Assembly (NCBI GenBank): GCA_900553885.1
Contig: USFD01000039.1
Span: 1-28,336 of the forward strand
Direction: 5' to 3'
Source: an uncultured Ruminococcus sp.
GTDB lineage: Bacteria; Bacillota; Clostridia; Lachnospirales; Lachnospiraceae
Length of the DNA: 28,336 nt
In this document: positions 1 to 7,193 of the stretch, piece by piece
Layout of the letters: each line of letters begins with the position of its first letter
Position numbering within the stretch: position 1 is the stretch's first letter
Made by a program: the position numbers and the translations under genes
Notes under the pieces: model-generated
What the model was told of the DNA's origin: nothing
What the model saw: only the letters and a program-made list of their open reading frames with translations
The model's database searches: none

Positions 1-77
1 AGGTGAAGATGGATGATAGATTGATTCTTTGTATGTAGTTTTGAAGGTACATGAACTTAACTTGGAATGAGAGGAAG
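1..77. other. Possible tail of an upstream transcript
   Basis: No convincing gene is visible. A short open stretch on the plus strand (9-38) ends in TAG and could be the last codons of a gene beginning outside the window, but it is too short to judge. A good terminator follows at 78-108, which fits the end of a transcript entering from the left. Confidence 0.2.
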
Positions 78-108
78 CACCTGGGAGAGCAATCTTTCAG
101 GTGTTTTT
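78..108 (+). terminator. Rho-independent terminator
   Basis: An 11-bp stem (78-88 with 93-103, including two G-U pairs) closes on a GCAA tetraloop and is followed by five T. It would end a transcript entering the window from the left. Confidence 0.7.
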
Positions 109-130
109 CTTACTATATATATCTGTGTAT

Positions 131-160
131 TTGAAAGTTTTGTCAGACAAAAGAGATAAT
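131..160 (+). promoter_or_regulatory. Candidate promoter with an inverted repeat in its spacer
   Basis: TTGAAA (131-136) and GATAAT (155-160) are separated by 18 bp. The spacer holds a perfect inverted repeat, TTTTGTC-A-GACAAAA (138-152), positioned where a bound repressor would block RNA polymerase. No obvious regulator gene is adjacent. Confidence 0.4.
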
Positions 161-174
161 ATCAGTAAAAATAG

Positions 175-203
175 TTGAAAAACAGATTCTGATCTGATAA
201 TAT
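175..203 (+). promoter_or_regulatory. Candidate promoter upstream of the leader terminator
   Basis: TTGAAA (175-180) and TAATAT (198-203) are 17 bp apart. Transcription would start near 210 and run about 30 nt before reaching the terminator at 238-294, so the HPr-like gene would be reached only by read-through. Confidence 0.45.
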
Positions 204-237
204 AATACATATATTTGTATCAGCAGAACAAAATGCT

Positions 238-294
238 AGAGACAATAAATAGGTTTGTCCAATGACGGACGGCATATTTATTGTCTCTTTTTTT
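238..294 (+). terminator. Terminator or attenuator directly before the HPr-like gene
   Basis: A perfect 13-bp stem (238-250 with 276-288) encloses a small GTCC/GGAC hairpin (257-260 with 267-270), and the stem is followed by a T run to 294. The Shine-Dalgarno of the next gene starts only four bases after the T run. This closeness suggests either attenuation control of that gene or a short leader RNA (about 210-294). Confidence 0.75.
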
Positions 295-310
295 GACAGG
301 AGGAGAGCGT

Positions 311-538
311 ATGAGGAGATCTATGAGTATTCAGTTTAAATCTTATGAAATGATCGAGAAGTTTATCCGGGAAATTGCGGATATCAGAGGAGAGTTTGAC
401 CTCGTGTCAGGAAGAAGAGTTGTTGATGCGAGATCTTTTCTCGGTATTTTCAGCCTGGATCTTTCCGGGCCGCTGGTGCTTAATGCAGTGACAGACGATA
501 CCAGAGCATTTGAAGTATTTCAGAGATATCAGCCATAA
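311..538 (+). CDS. HPr-like (Crh-like) phosphocarrier-family protein
   Basis: A 75-residue protein resembling the PTS HPr fold. The stretch around residues 40-50 (ARSFLGIFSL) matches the HPr segment carrying regulatory Ser46 (KSIMGVMSL in the family), so Ser42 here would be the HPr-kinase site. The region where HPr carries catalytic His15 has no histidine (SYEMIEKF), so the protein probably cannot pass phosphate along the PTS. This pattern recalls Crh of Bacillus, a regulatory HPr paralogue that works with CcpA. The start at 311 is chosen because AGGAGG (298-303) lies 7 bases upstream; the ATG at 323 is too far away. The gene stands alone, with a terminator before it and another after it. The HPr-family call is by motif resemblance; the regulatory role is inferred. 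Confidence 0.75.
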   Translation: MRRSMSIQFKSYEMIEKFIREIADIRGEFDLVSGRRVVDARSFLGIFSLDLSGPLVLNAVTDDTRAFEVFQRYQP

Positions 539-668
539 TCTGTATTTTTGCAGGATAGTCTGAAGCAGGACGGTCAGCAGGGCTGAAACAGGATTTGTTT
601 CGCCGGGACGGGGAAAATCCCGCCGGCCGAGGGTATTACAAAAAATTTCAAAGTAAGTTTTGCAGTTA

Positions 669-741
669 CGGATATTTGCGGCATGTCAAAAACAGAGGAA
701 TCAGGATCTCATCTGGCTGTCGCAGGATATCCGTTTTTTTT
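669..741 (+). terminator. Terminator of the HPr-like transcript
   Basis: CGGATAT (669-675) pairs with ATATCCG (727-733) and TGCG (677-680) with CGCA (721-724), followed by eight T (734-741). The enclosed loop is about 40 nt. A second inverted repeat, ATGTCAAAAAC (683-693) against 733-746, uses the same T tract, so two structures compete. The interval 541-668 shows nothing else that can be supported; an open frame at 595-804 has no ribosome site and no recognisable product. Confidence 0.6.
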
Positions 742-766
742 GACATCAGCATATTAAAAAAAAATC

Positions 767-775
767 TGATACAAT
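767..775 (+). promoter_or_regulatory. Extended -10 promoter for the GLUG surface protein
   Basis: TG (767-768), one base, then TACAAT (770-775), preceded by an A-rich run (756-764) that could act as an UP-like element. A TTGACA at 740-745 is too far upstream (24 bp) to serve as its -35. Confidence 0.45.
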
Positions 776-794
776 ATAAAAATCAAAGCCAATT

Positions 795-821
795 AACAGG
801 TTAAGAGGTATTTAACTTGTT
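795..821 (+). promoter_or_regulatory. Leader hairpin upstream of the surface protein
   Basis: AACAGGTTAA (795-804) pairs with TTAACTTGTT (812-821), 10 bp with one G-U, around a 7-nt loop. No T run follows, so it is more likely a 5' stabilising or regulatory structure than a terminator. Confidence 0.4.
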
Positions 822-859
822 TCCGGCTGACGGATGGAGAAAAAGAAAGGAGGAGAAAA

Positions 860-1147
860 ATGGAAAAAAGAAAACAAGCTGCAGCATTTCTGCTGACAGC
901 AGTAATGGCCCTGTCTGTGATGCCGCTGCCGGGAACTATTTCGTACGTATCTGCAGATGAGCCTGAAACAGATACGTGGGACGGTACCACGGCAGACGGC
1001 TTTGCCGGAGGCACAGGAACGAAGGAGGATCCTTATCAGATTGCAACGGCAGAACAGCTCGCCGGACTGGCTCAGGATGTAAACGAGGGAAATGCATATA
1101 CAGACGTGTATTTTCTGCTGGAGCGTATTATTCCACACCCAGCGTAA
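860..1147 (+). pseudogene. GLUG/YDG surface protein, fragment 1: signal peptide and N-terminus
   Basis: The first 95 residues of a large surface protein. A strong AAAGGAGGAG (845-854) precedes the ATG. The N-terminus is a typical Sec signal (MEKRK, then a hydrophobic stretch to about residue 31), followed by the linker GGTGTKEDPYQIATAEQL, the usual opening of GLUG-repeat surface proteins (known family pattern). The frame then stops at 1145-1147 after FLLERIIPHPA. The sequence continues sensibly one frame back (fragment 2), but the segment that normally follows in this family (a DIDL.../PIG...F.GTFDGNGH-type stretch) is missing. The simplest reading is a deletion that also changed the frame. 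As it stands, only a short secreted peptide would be made. Confidence 0.75.
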
Positions 1148-4100
1148 GCAGTCTGATTGTGAAGAACCCGGATCTGGAACAGACGGGGGAAAATTCCTGT
1201 GCGATTGGAAGTATCGCAGGAACAATCAGCTTTGGCTATCTGTTCAACTGCGGCGTGGAGGGAGGCACTGTCGCCGGAAATGATAATGTAGGAGGCCTGG
1301 TAGGACAGACACTGCACAATACAGCCAGGATATATGCATGCTATAATGCAGGAACGGCGGTATTCGGCGATATGCTGGCAGGCGGCGTCCTGGGCGGCGG
1401 AACGGCTGCTTCCCCGGAACTCGGTGAAGTGGAGTCCTGTTTCAATACAGGAACAGTAACAGGAACAGATACTTTCGGTTCGGTTTTCGGAGAATGCGGT
1501 ACATATGGAGCATGTGTATATCTGGATACGTCATGTCCGGACGGCTATAATTACGGAATTTCCTGTACGGCGGAACAGTTCAGAAACGGATATGCGGCGT
1601 CTACTTTAAGTTTTGACGGCTATCAGCGCTGGCAGTATAACTGGACCCAGGATCTGGATCAGGAAAATGGCGGCGTCAATGCAGAACCGTATCCGACTTT
1701 TAACAGCCGGCCCATATCCGGACGCGCATATGGAGTTTATAAAGAGGCGGACACACGCCCGTTTGAACTGAGATATATAGCCTACAATACGGATAAAATG
1801 CAGACTACGGTCATAGACGGAGAGACCTATTATGTAATTAAGGATATTTACGATTTCGTGGCGTTTATAAATAAGACCAACAGTGCTGATCACGGGACAG
1901 GCGAGGACGAATTTGATGCCAATGCATATGTGGAACCTGGAACAGTGCTGGATTTCAGTATCTTTGGCACTATGAGCAGAGGTGAATTCACGAATGGTTC
2001 CACAACTTATATGACAGTTGCCGATGCCTGGAACGGAAGAGAAGAATACTTTTACAACGGGACATTTCTTGGAAACGGCGTGACCGTGAAAGGGCTTTCT
2101 TTCTATTACGACTGGAAACAGGGGCTTGCATCTCCTTATTCATTGTTCGGCTATATCGGGGAAGAAGGATATGTGTCGGGGATCAATGTAGAAGAGCCTG
2201 ATATTTATAATGAGAATGCCGCAAGCGGCGCGGGAATCGCCAGGGTAAACTACGGCACAATTGAGGACTGTCATATTAACGGCGGAGAGATTACAATGTT
2301 ATCTTCTTCTCCATCAGTCATTACTACTGCGGCGGGTATTACTGCAGAAAATTACGGGACAATCCGCGGCTGTTCCAACAGTGCGGATATTACAGGAGGA
2401 ACATTTGCGGCAGGAATTGCAGGAACATCCGTTGTGCTTACACTGGTATACGATGATGATAGCAAACAGTGGGTAGAGAATACCAATCCGGCTTCCACGG
2501 CGGAGGATCCTACCGTTATCTCCGGCTGTTCCAACAGCGGCAGTGTGACAGTCAACGGCTCCCAGGGAGATGCAGGCGGAATATACGGATCCTATGTACT
2601 GTACAGTATGGTATATGAGCCGCCCTATGTGACCATTGAAAATTGCTTCAATACGGGGGAGGTTTCAGCCCCGGGCATGAATGGAGGCATTGCGGGAGAT
2701 CTGGCAGGAGATGAGTACGGAAAAATAAATAACTGTTATAATTCCGGAACCATTGGCAGCAGTCAGGCGGCTCAGGCGGCAGGAATCAGCGCTTCTTATG
2801 GCGTTGTAACCAACAGCCACAATGCAGGCAGTGTGACGGTATCAGACAGTGGCTATGCCCAGCCCATTGTAGGAACTGACAGGACGACTCCCGCTGTAAG
2901 TACCAACAGTTATGCATTGGAAAACTGTGTGACAGGCTACACTGGAACCTTATACTATGGCCCAAGCGAGGAACTTAAGGAACAGGGGAAAGTGACGGCA
3001 GGCCGGATGGCATCCGGAGAAATCGCTTATCTGCTTAATGCGCTTCAGGATACAGAAAATCAGGTCTGGGGACAGAATATCGGAACCGATAACTGGCCGG
3101 TATTCCGGACAGATGAAAATAATAATATGGTTCATAGAGTCATTTTTACAGAAGATGAAACGATAATTGCAGCGGTTTATGTGACTCATGGAACAGCCAT
3201 TGAAGATATTCCTGAAGTCCTGGAACGGCAGGGCTACAATGCAGCGTGGAGTGTAACAGATTTCAGCAGCATTACTCAGGATATGGAAATAACTCCGGTA
3301 TATTCGAAAACCCAGCTGACGGCAGATATGTTTAAAGCGATTGCAGCTGTGGAATATGATGGCGGCGAACAGGAGCCCCAGGTAGTTCCGACGGATTCTT
3401 CCGGACTGGATACAGATGATTTCAGCGTGGTATACAGAAATAACGTTAATGCCGGAACAGCCAGTGTAGTTGTGACAGCGGACGAAGACAGCACATTTAC
3501 CGGAGAAATAACACTGAATTTTACGATTAACCCGAAGATGCTGACGATCGGGGAAACTTCTGCGGAAGATAAACGCTATGACGGCAGCACAGACGCTGAT
3601 GTTTCTGTTGTACTGAACGGCATTGTCGGAAAGGAACTCCAGCTGAACAGAGACTACAGTGTTACCGGAGTGTTTGATGATGCTGAACCAGGTCCTGATA
3701 AGACGGTTACTGTCATGGTTATACTGAAGGACAGTGAAAATGCGGGAAACTATCGTATTGCGTCAGATACCTCAAAGACAACGGCCAGCATATCCCGGGC
3801 TGTGCCGGCGGCGGAATCAGCTCCTGAAGTTACGCTTTTTTATGGACAGACCATGGAAGAGGGTGTGTTTGAAGAAGGAACGATAGTGGGAATTGACGAA
3901 GCAGCTCTTGACGGACGGTATGAGTGGAGGAACAGTGAAGGAGAGCTTGTACCGGATCAGTCGGGAAATGCTCAGATCTATTTTATACCGGAAGATTCTG
4001 TACATTATGAAGAAATTCCTGTTGAAGTGAATGTGACTGTAAATGCAGCTGAACCGGTTCTGACACTGGATGAAATTCCGTCATCTGCGGAAGCCGGGAC

Positions 4101-4476
4101 AGAAGTTGCGGTGAATGCGAATATAAAGAATTTGTATAATGATAGCATTTCTGAAGGATTGCCGGAATTATCCTATACATACCGGATTGGAAGAGGAGAA
4201 GAGCCCCCCTTTACAGGAAGCTTTATTATACCGGAGAATGCGGCAGCAGGAACGGAGATTACAGTCACCGTATCTTCAGAAGCGGTGGAAGGAAGATATC
4301 TTTCGGTTTCGCAGACAGCTGTTCTGACGGTCAGGGAACTCCAGGGGAAGAGCCTGACCCGGATGATGACGGACCTGGTACTGATTCCGGCATCACCGAT
4401 CCGGAGGATTCCGACGGAGGCGGCGGAACCGGTGACGAGAATATTTCAGATATGGATGACAGCAGGAAAGACGTAA
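1120..4476 (+). pseudogene. GLUG/YDG surface protein, fragment 2: main body
   Basis: A long open frame, one base back from fragment 1, with no start codon or ribosome site of its own at the point where sensible protein begins. It encodes many GLUG-type repeats (NVGGLVGQ near 1285-1310; further G-G-I-A-G units to about 2990), a short module resembling Listeria-Bacteroides-type repeats (about 3130-3310), an MBG-like unit (about 3330-3530), a YDG module with the hallmark KRYDGSTDADV (about 3550-3800), and more beta-rich sequence to about 4335. Such proteins are wall-attached adhesins or matrix proteins; no enzymatic motif is visible. After V-L-T-V-R-E-L-Q the frame turns into non-repetitive Arg/Met-rich sequence and stops at 4476, while the expected tail is in the next frame. 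The rest of the body is intact, so the breaks look recent or may be sequence errors. Confidence 0.75.
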
Positions 4477-4634
4477 CAGGAACGGATGCCGGTGAGGATA
4501 ACGGCGGCAAAGAAAATGATGCCGTACAGACCGGAGACAGTACGGAATTCTCATTCTGGCTGATTCTTTTAGCTGCCAGCTGTGCAACAGTGGAATATAC
4601 GAGAAGAAAGACAGAGAAAAAACACAGGCAGTAA
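4338..4634 (+). pseudogene. GLUG/YDG surface protein, fragment 3: linker and wall anchor
   Basis: One further frame back from the main body. From about 4338 this frame encodes an Asp/Pro/Gly-rich wall-spanning linker (TPGEEPDPDDDGPGTDSG and on), then KENDAVQTGDS, a hydrophobic segment (FSFWLILLAASCATV) and a basic tail (RRKTEKKHRQ). That is a complete cell-wall sorting signal of the 'QTGD' type seen again at the end of the GH43 protein in this window. It must once have been continuous with the body; the shift lies around the four G at 4344-4347. The downstream ATG at 4452 has no good ribosome site. Confidence 0.75.
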
Positions 4635-4653
4635 TAAATTACTTTCCAAATTA

Positions 4654-4702
4654 TCAAGGGAAAAGTTTCTCCCTTGACAAATACTTCCTTCAAGGGTACG
4701 AT
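4654..4702 (+). promoter_or_regulatory. livJ promoter overlaid by a three-copy TCAAGGG element
   Basis: TTGACA (4674-4679), 17 bp, then TACGAT (4697-4702): a strong housekeeping-type promoter. TCAAGGG occurs at 4654-4660, its reverse complement CCCTTGA at 4671-4677 (overlapping the -35), and TCAAGGG again at 4690-4696 (abutting the -10). The middle copy can pair with either flank. The placement fits a repressor operator; the regulator is unknown. The first pair (stem 4654-4661/4670-4677) has no T run, so it is not a good terminator for the preceding gene. Confidence 0.6.
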
Positions 4703-4736
4703 AGTAGCGTTAACATTTCAGGGAGGAGGATATATT

Positions 4737-5906
4737 ATGAAAATGTTAAAAAAAGCAGCCAGTGTTGCTCTCGCAACAGCGCTTGTCGTATCCATGGCAG
4801 CCTGCGGAAGTGACGGCAGCGGATCAGGATCCAGAGACACTGATAAATTCTATATCGGAGGAATCGGACCTACAACAGGTGACAATGCAATTTATGGAAC
4901 AGCTGTAAAGAACGGTATTCAGCTTGCGGTGGATGAGATCAATGAGGCAGGCGGAATCAACGGTTATCAGATTGAGTACAGCTTTGAAGATGACCAGAGT
5001 GATGCGGAGAAATCTGTAAACGCATATAATACACTGAAAGACTGGGGTATGCAGATGCTTGTGGGAACAGTTACATCTACACCATGTGTGGCTGTAGTTG
5101 AGGAGACTCATGCAGACAATATGTTCCAGTTTACACCTTCAGCAACAGCAGTAGACAGTATTCAGTATGATAATGCGTTCCGTATGTGTTTCTCTGACCC
5201 GGATCAGGGTAAGGCTTCTGCAGACTATATTTCACAGAACGGAATTGCGAAAAAAATCGCTGTAATTTACAACAGCTCTGACACATATTCTACAGGTATC
5301 CGTCAGAAGTTTGAAGAAGAAGCGAAGACAGTCGGACTGGATGTTGTGGCTTCTGAGGCATTTACTGCAGACAGCAAGACTGACTTTTCTGTTCAGCTGC
5401 AGAAGGCAAAAGATGCAGGTGCAGAACTCGTATTCCTTCCGATTTACTATCAGGAAGCTTCTCTTATCCTTGCACAGGCAAAAAATGCAGGATTTGATCC
5501 GCTCTGGTTCGGTGTTGACGGAATGGATGGAATCCTGGATCTGGATGGATTTGATGCATCTCTGGCAGAGGGGCTTATGTTCCTGACACCGTTTACTGCT
5601 GATTCAGAAGATGAGAAAACACAGACTTTCGTTGCTAATTACGAAGCAGAATTCGGCGATACGCCGATTCAGTTCGCAGCAGACGCATATGACTGCCTTT
5701 ATGTAATGAAGGAAGCAATGGAGAAAGCTGATGTTACTCCGGATATGAGTATTTCCGATATCTGTGACGCTCTGAAGAAATCTATGACTGAGATTACAGT
5801 TGATGGACTTACAGGAACACAGATCAGCTGGACTGCAGACGGAGAGCCGTCCAAGGCGCCGATCGTTGTTCAGGTAGAAGGCGGAAAATATAAAGTCCTT
5901 GAGTAA
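4737..5906 (+). CDS. livJ: Branched-chain amino acid ABC transporter substrate-binding lipoprotein
   Basis: A 390-residue extracytoplasmic binding protein of the LivJ/LivK (Peripla_BP_6) family. It captures leucine, isoleucine or valine, or a related substrate, and delivers it to LivHMGF. The N-terminus is a lipoprotein signal (MKMLKKAASVALATALVVSMAAC) with the lipobox ending at Cys23, so the protein is membrane-tethered. The mature part begins with the family pattern FYIGGIGPTTGDNAIYGTAVKNG and ...LAVDEINEAGGINGYQIE. The start is set by GGGAGGAGG (4721-4729) seven bases before the ATG; an earlier in-frame ATG at 4674 lies inside the promoter. livJ has its own promoter and a strong terminator, so it can be expressed more highly than the membrane genes from 7194 on, as is common for binding proteins. 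The exact ligand cannot be read from sequence. Confidence 0.92.
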   Translation: MKMLKKAASVALATALVVSMAACGSDGSGSGSRDTDKFYIGGIGPTTGDNAIYGTAVKNGIQLAVDEINEAGGINGYQIEYSFEDDQSDAEKSVNAYNTLKDWGMQMLVGTVTSTPCVAVVEETHADNMFQFTPSATAVDSIQYDNAFRMCFSDPDQGKASADYISQNGIAKKIAVIYNSSDTYSTGIRQKFEEEAKTVGLDVVASEAFTADSKTDFSVQLQKAKDAGAELVFLPIYYQEASLILAQAKNAGFDPLWFGVDGMDGILDLDGFDASLAEGLMFLTPFTADSEDEKTQTFVANYEAEFGDTPIQFAADAYDCLYVMKEAMEKADVTPDMSISDICDALKKSMTEITVDGLTGTQISWTADGEPSKAPIVVQVEGGKYKVLE

Positions 5907-5926
5907 GAAATATCTTTGTAAAAAAT

Positions 5927-5980
5927 AAAAATCCCGGTTTCACTGCTCGGTTTGATGAGCGGCGAAACCGGGATTTTTTT
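5927..5980 (+). terminator. Strong terminator after livJ
   Basis: A stem of about 15 bp (5927-5941 with 5964-5978, GC-rich centre CCCGG/CCGGG) encloses a small GCTC/GAGC hairpin (5944-5947 with 5957-5960) and ends in a seven-T tract to 5980. Confidence 0.9.
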
Positions 5981-6052
5981 GAAATAAGTATAGCATTTTA
6001 CGGGGAATTGTGGCATGCTAATATAAATATGTATGAAATGAAAGGGAAAGAT

Positions 6053-6823
6053 ATGAATCCGGTTAAAGTAAGAAATGTGGAGATCGGCACGGGAATGCCG
6101 AAAATCTGTGTTCCGATTGTAGGAAGAACAAAAGAGGCAGTGCTGGAAGCAGCTGCCGGAATAAAAGAAACAAAAGCTCATATTGCAGAGTGGCGTGTGG
6201 ACTGGTATGAGGATATTTTTGATTCCGGTAAAATGCAGGAGACTCTTAAGGAACTGCGAAGTGTCCTGGGAGAGATGCCGCTTCTTTTTACATTTCGTAC
6301 ACGGAAAGAAGGGGGGGAAAGAGAGGCAGATACAGAAGATTATATAAGATTAAATCTGTCGGCAGTGGAGACCGGTCTGATTGATCTGGTGGACGTGGAG
6401 CTTTTTACCGGGGATCAGGCAGTAAAAGCGGTGATAGAAACGGCCCGGAATAAGGGAGTGAAAACGGTGGTGTCCAGCCATGATTTTGAAAAAACTCCTT
6501 CCAAAGAGGAAATTGTTTCCCGGCTTCGGAAGATGCAGGAAATTGGCGCTGATCTTCCCAAGATTGCGGTAATGCCCCGGAACAGAAAGGATGTGCTGAC
6601 TCTTCTTGCGGCTACGGAAGAGATGGCATCCACATATGTCGACCGGCCGATTATCACGATGTCCATGTCAGGGATCGGCAGTATCAGCCGCCTGTGCGGG
6701 GAAGTTTTCGGATCTGCGCTGACATTCGGAGCAGCAGGACAGTCTTCCGCGCCCGGTCAGATGGCGGTGGAAGATCTGGCAGAAGGACTTGAACTGATTC
6801 ACAGAGGGACAGGAGCTTTTTAA
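6053..6823 (+). CDS. aroD: Type I 3-dehydroquinate dehydratase
   Basis: Converts 3-dehydroquinate to 3-dehydroshikimate in the shikimate pathway, in the cytoplasm. The 256-residue protein has all the type I hallmarks: E46 and R48 (AEWRVDW), R82 (FRTRKE), catalytic His143 (SSHDFEKTP), Schiff-base Lys170 (KIAVMP), R213 (SISRLCG), and S232/Q236 (QSSAPGQM). These numbers equal the standard numbering of the E. coli/Salmonella enzyme, which strongly supports the ATG at 6053; AAAGGG (6040-6045) lies upstream. ATGs at 6033 and 6038 would precede or overlap that ribosome site. The gene is isolated from other aro genes: the livJ terminator lies before it and a repeat element directly after it. No clear promoter was found; an AT-rich box around 6019-6027 is a weak candidate. 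Confidence 0.95.
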   Translation: MNPVKVRNVEIGTGMPKICVPIVGRTKEAVLEAAAGIKETKAHIAEWRVDWYEDIFDSGKMQETLKELRSVLGEMPLLFTFRTRKEGGEREADTEDYIRLNLSAVETGLIDLVDVELFTGDQAVKAVIETARNKGVKTVVSSHDFEKTPSKEEIVSRLRKMQEIGADLPKIAVMPRNRKDVLTLLAATEEMASTYVDRPIITMSMSGIGSISRLCGEVFGSALTFGAAGQSSAPGQMAVEDLAEGLELIHRGTGAF

Positions 6824-7009
6824 GCCGGCTTCCACGAAAACTCCGTGCCTTTTCTACTGCATGGCCGGCAGGAGAATTAATCAGCCATGCAGCTCGAAGC
6901 CGCGGCGGCGGCTCCTCGCTGAGGGCATCCGCCCTATAGTAGAAAAGCCCCGGAGTTATCTTAGTAAGCCAGCTTTCACGAAAACTCCGTGTCTTTTCTA
7001 CTGCATGGC
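6821..7009. repeat. Nested direct/inverted repeat element between aroD and livH
   Basis: Two 45-bp direct copies (6821-6865 and 6965-7009) differ at only three positions. Between them an inverted partial copy (6938-6957) matches the reverse complement of 6839-6858 at 18 of 20 bases and can pair with either direct copy. Inside, CTGCATGGC (6857-6865) and GCCATGCAG (6884-6892) form a perfect 9-bp stem, and AGGGC/GCCCT (6922-6935) another small hairpin next to a GC-rich run (6900-6912). Each direct copy also holds a CACG...CGTG mini-hairpin. It starts two bases before the end of the aroD stop codon. No transposase is present, so it looks like a non-autonomous, REP- or MITE-like unit, or a structured RNA. 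An open frame across it on the minus strand is probably only a by-product of the repeat. Confidence 0.75.
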
Positions 7010-7023
7010 TGAATTGTTGGACA

Positions 7024-7047
7024 AAAAACCGAGTGAACTCGTTTTTA
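7024..7047 (+). terminator. Short terminator after the repeat element
   Basis: CGAGT (7030-7034) pairs with ACTCG (7037-7041) over a two-base loop. A run of A precedes it and five T follow it, so the stem can extend by A-T pairs, and it could work in both directions. It insulates livH from aroD. Confidence 0.5.
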
Positions 7048-7049
7048 TA

Positions 7050-7079
7050 TTGAACAGTCTGGGCTTTTTGTGCTATAAT
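7050..7079 (+). promoter_or_regulatory. livHMGF promoter
   Basis: TTGAAC (7050-7055), 18 bp, then TATAAT (7074-7079) preceded by an extended -10 TG (7071-7072). Transcription should start near 7086, giving a leader of about 110 nt. Confidence 0.7.
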
Positions 7080-7086
7080 TACCCTC

Positions 7087-7130
7087 AGCTGACAGAATAA
7101 CGGATGGACATGCTTTTTCATCCGTCAGCA
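7087..7130 (+). promoter_or_regulatory. Hairpin in the livH leader
   Basis: CGGATG (7101-7106) pairs with CATCCG (7119-7124), and an outer GCTGA (7088-7092) pairs with TCAGC (7125-7129). No T tract follows, so it is not a terminator. It may stabilise the 5' end or bind a regulator. Confidence 0.4.
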
Positions 7131-7193
7131 AGAGTTTCAGAATAGGAACTCGCCATTTTACAGAAAAAGAGAAATAGATGGAAGGGAATGGGT

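Noticed and set aside
595..804. Open frame of 69 codons on the plus strand after the HPr-like gene
   Set aside because: No ribosome site, biased composition, and it runs through a terminator and the next promoter.
4330..4360. Programmed -1 ribosomal frameshift in the GLUG protein
   Set aside because: No X-XXY-YYZ heptamer is seen at the switch point; only a GGGG run is present, which fits an indel better. Kept as an open alternative, not a call.
4654..4677. Terminator of the GLUG gene
   Set aside because: The eight-bp stem has no T run and overlaps the livJ -35, so an operator role is more likely.
6821..7009. CRISPR array
   Set aside because: Only two direct copies, about 100 bp apart, with an inverted copy between them and no cas genes.
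6684..7121. 145-codon open frame on the minus strand across the repeat element
   Set aside because: It overlaps aroD and the repeat, and its repeated segments (HAVEK.RSF) simply reflect the duplicated DNA; no ribosome site supports it.
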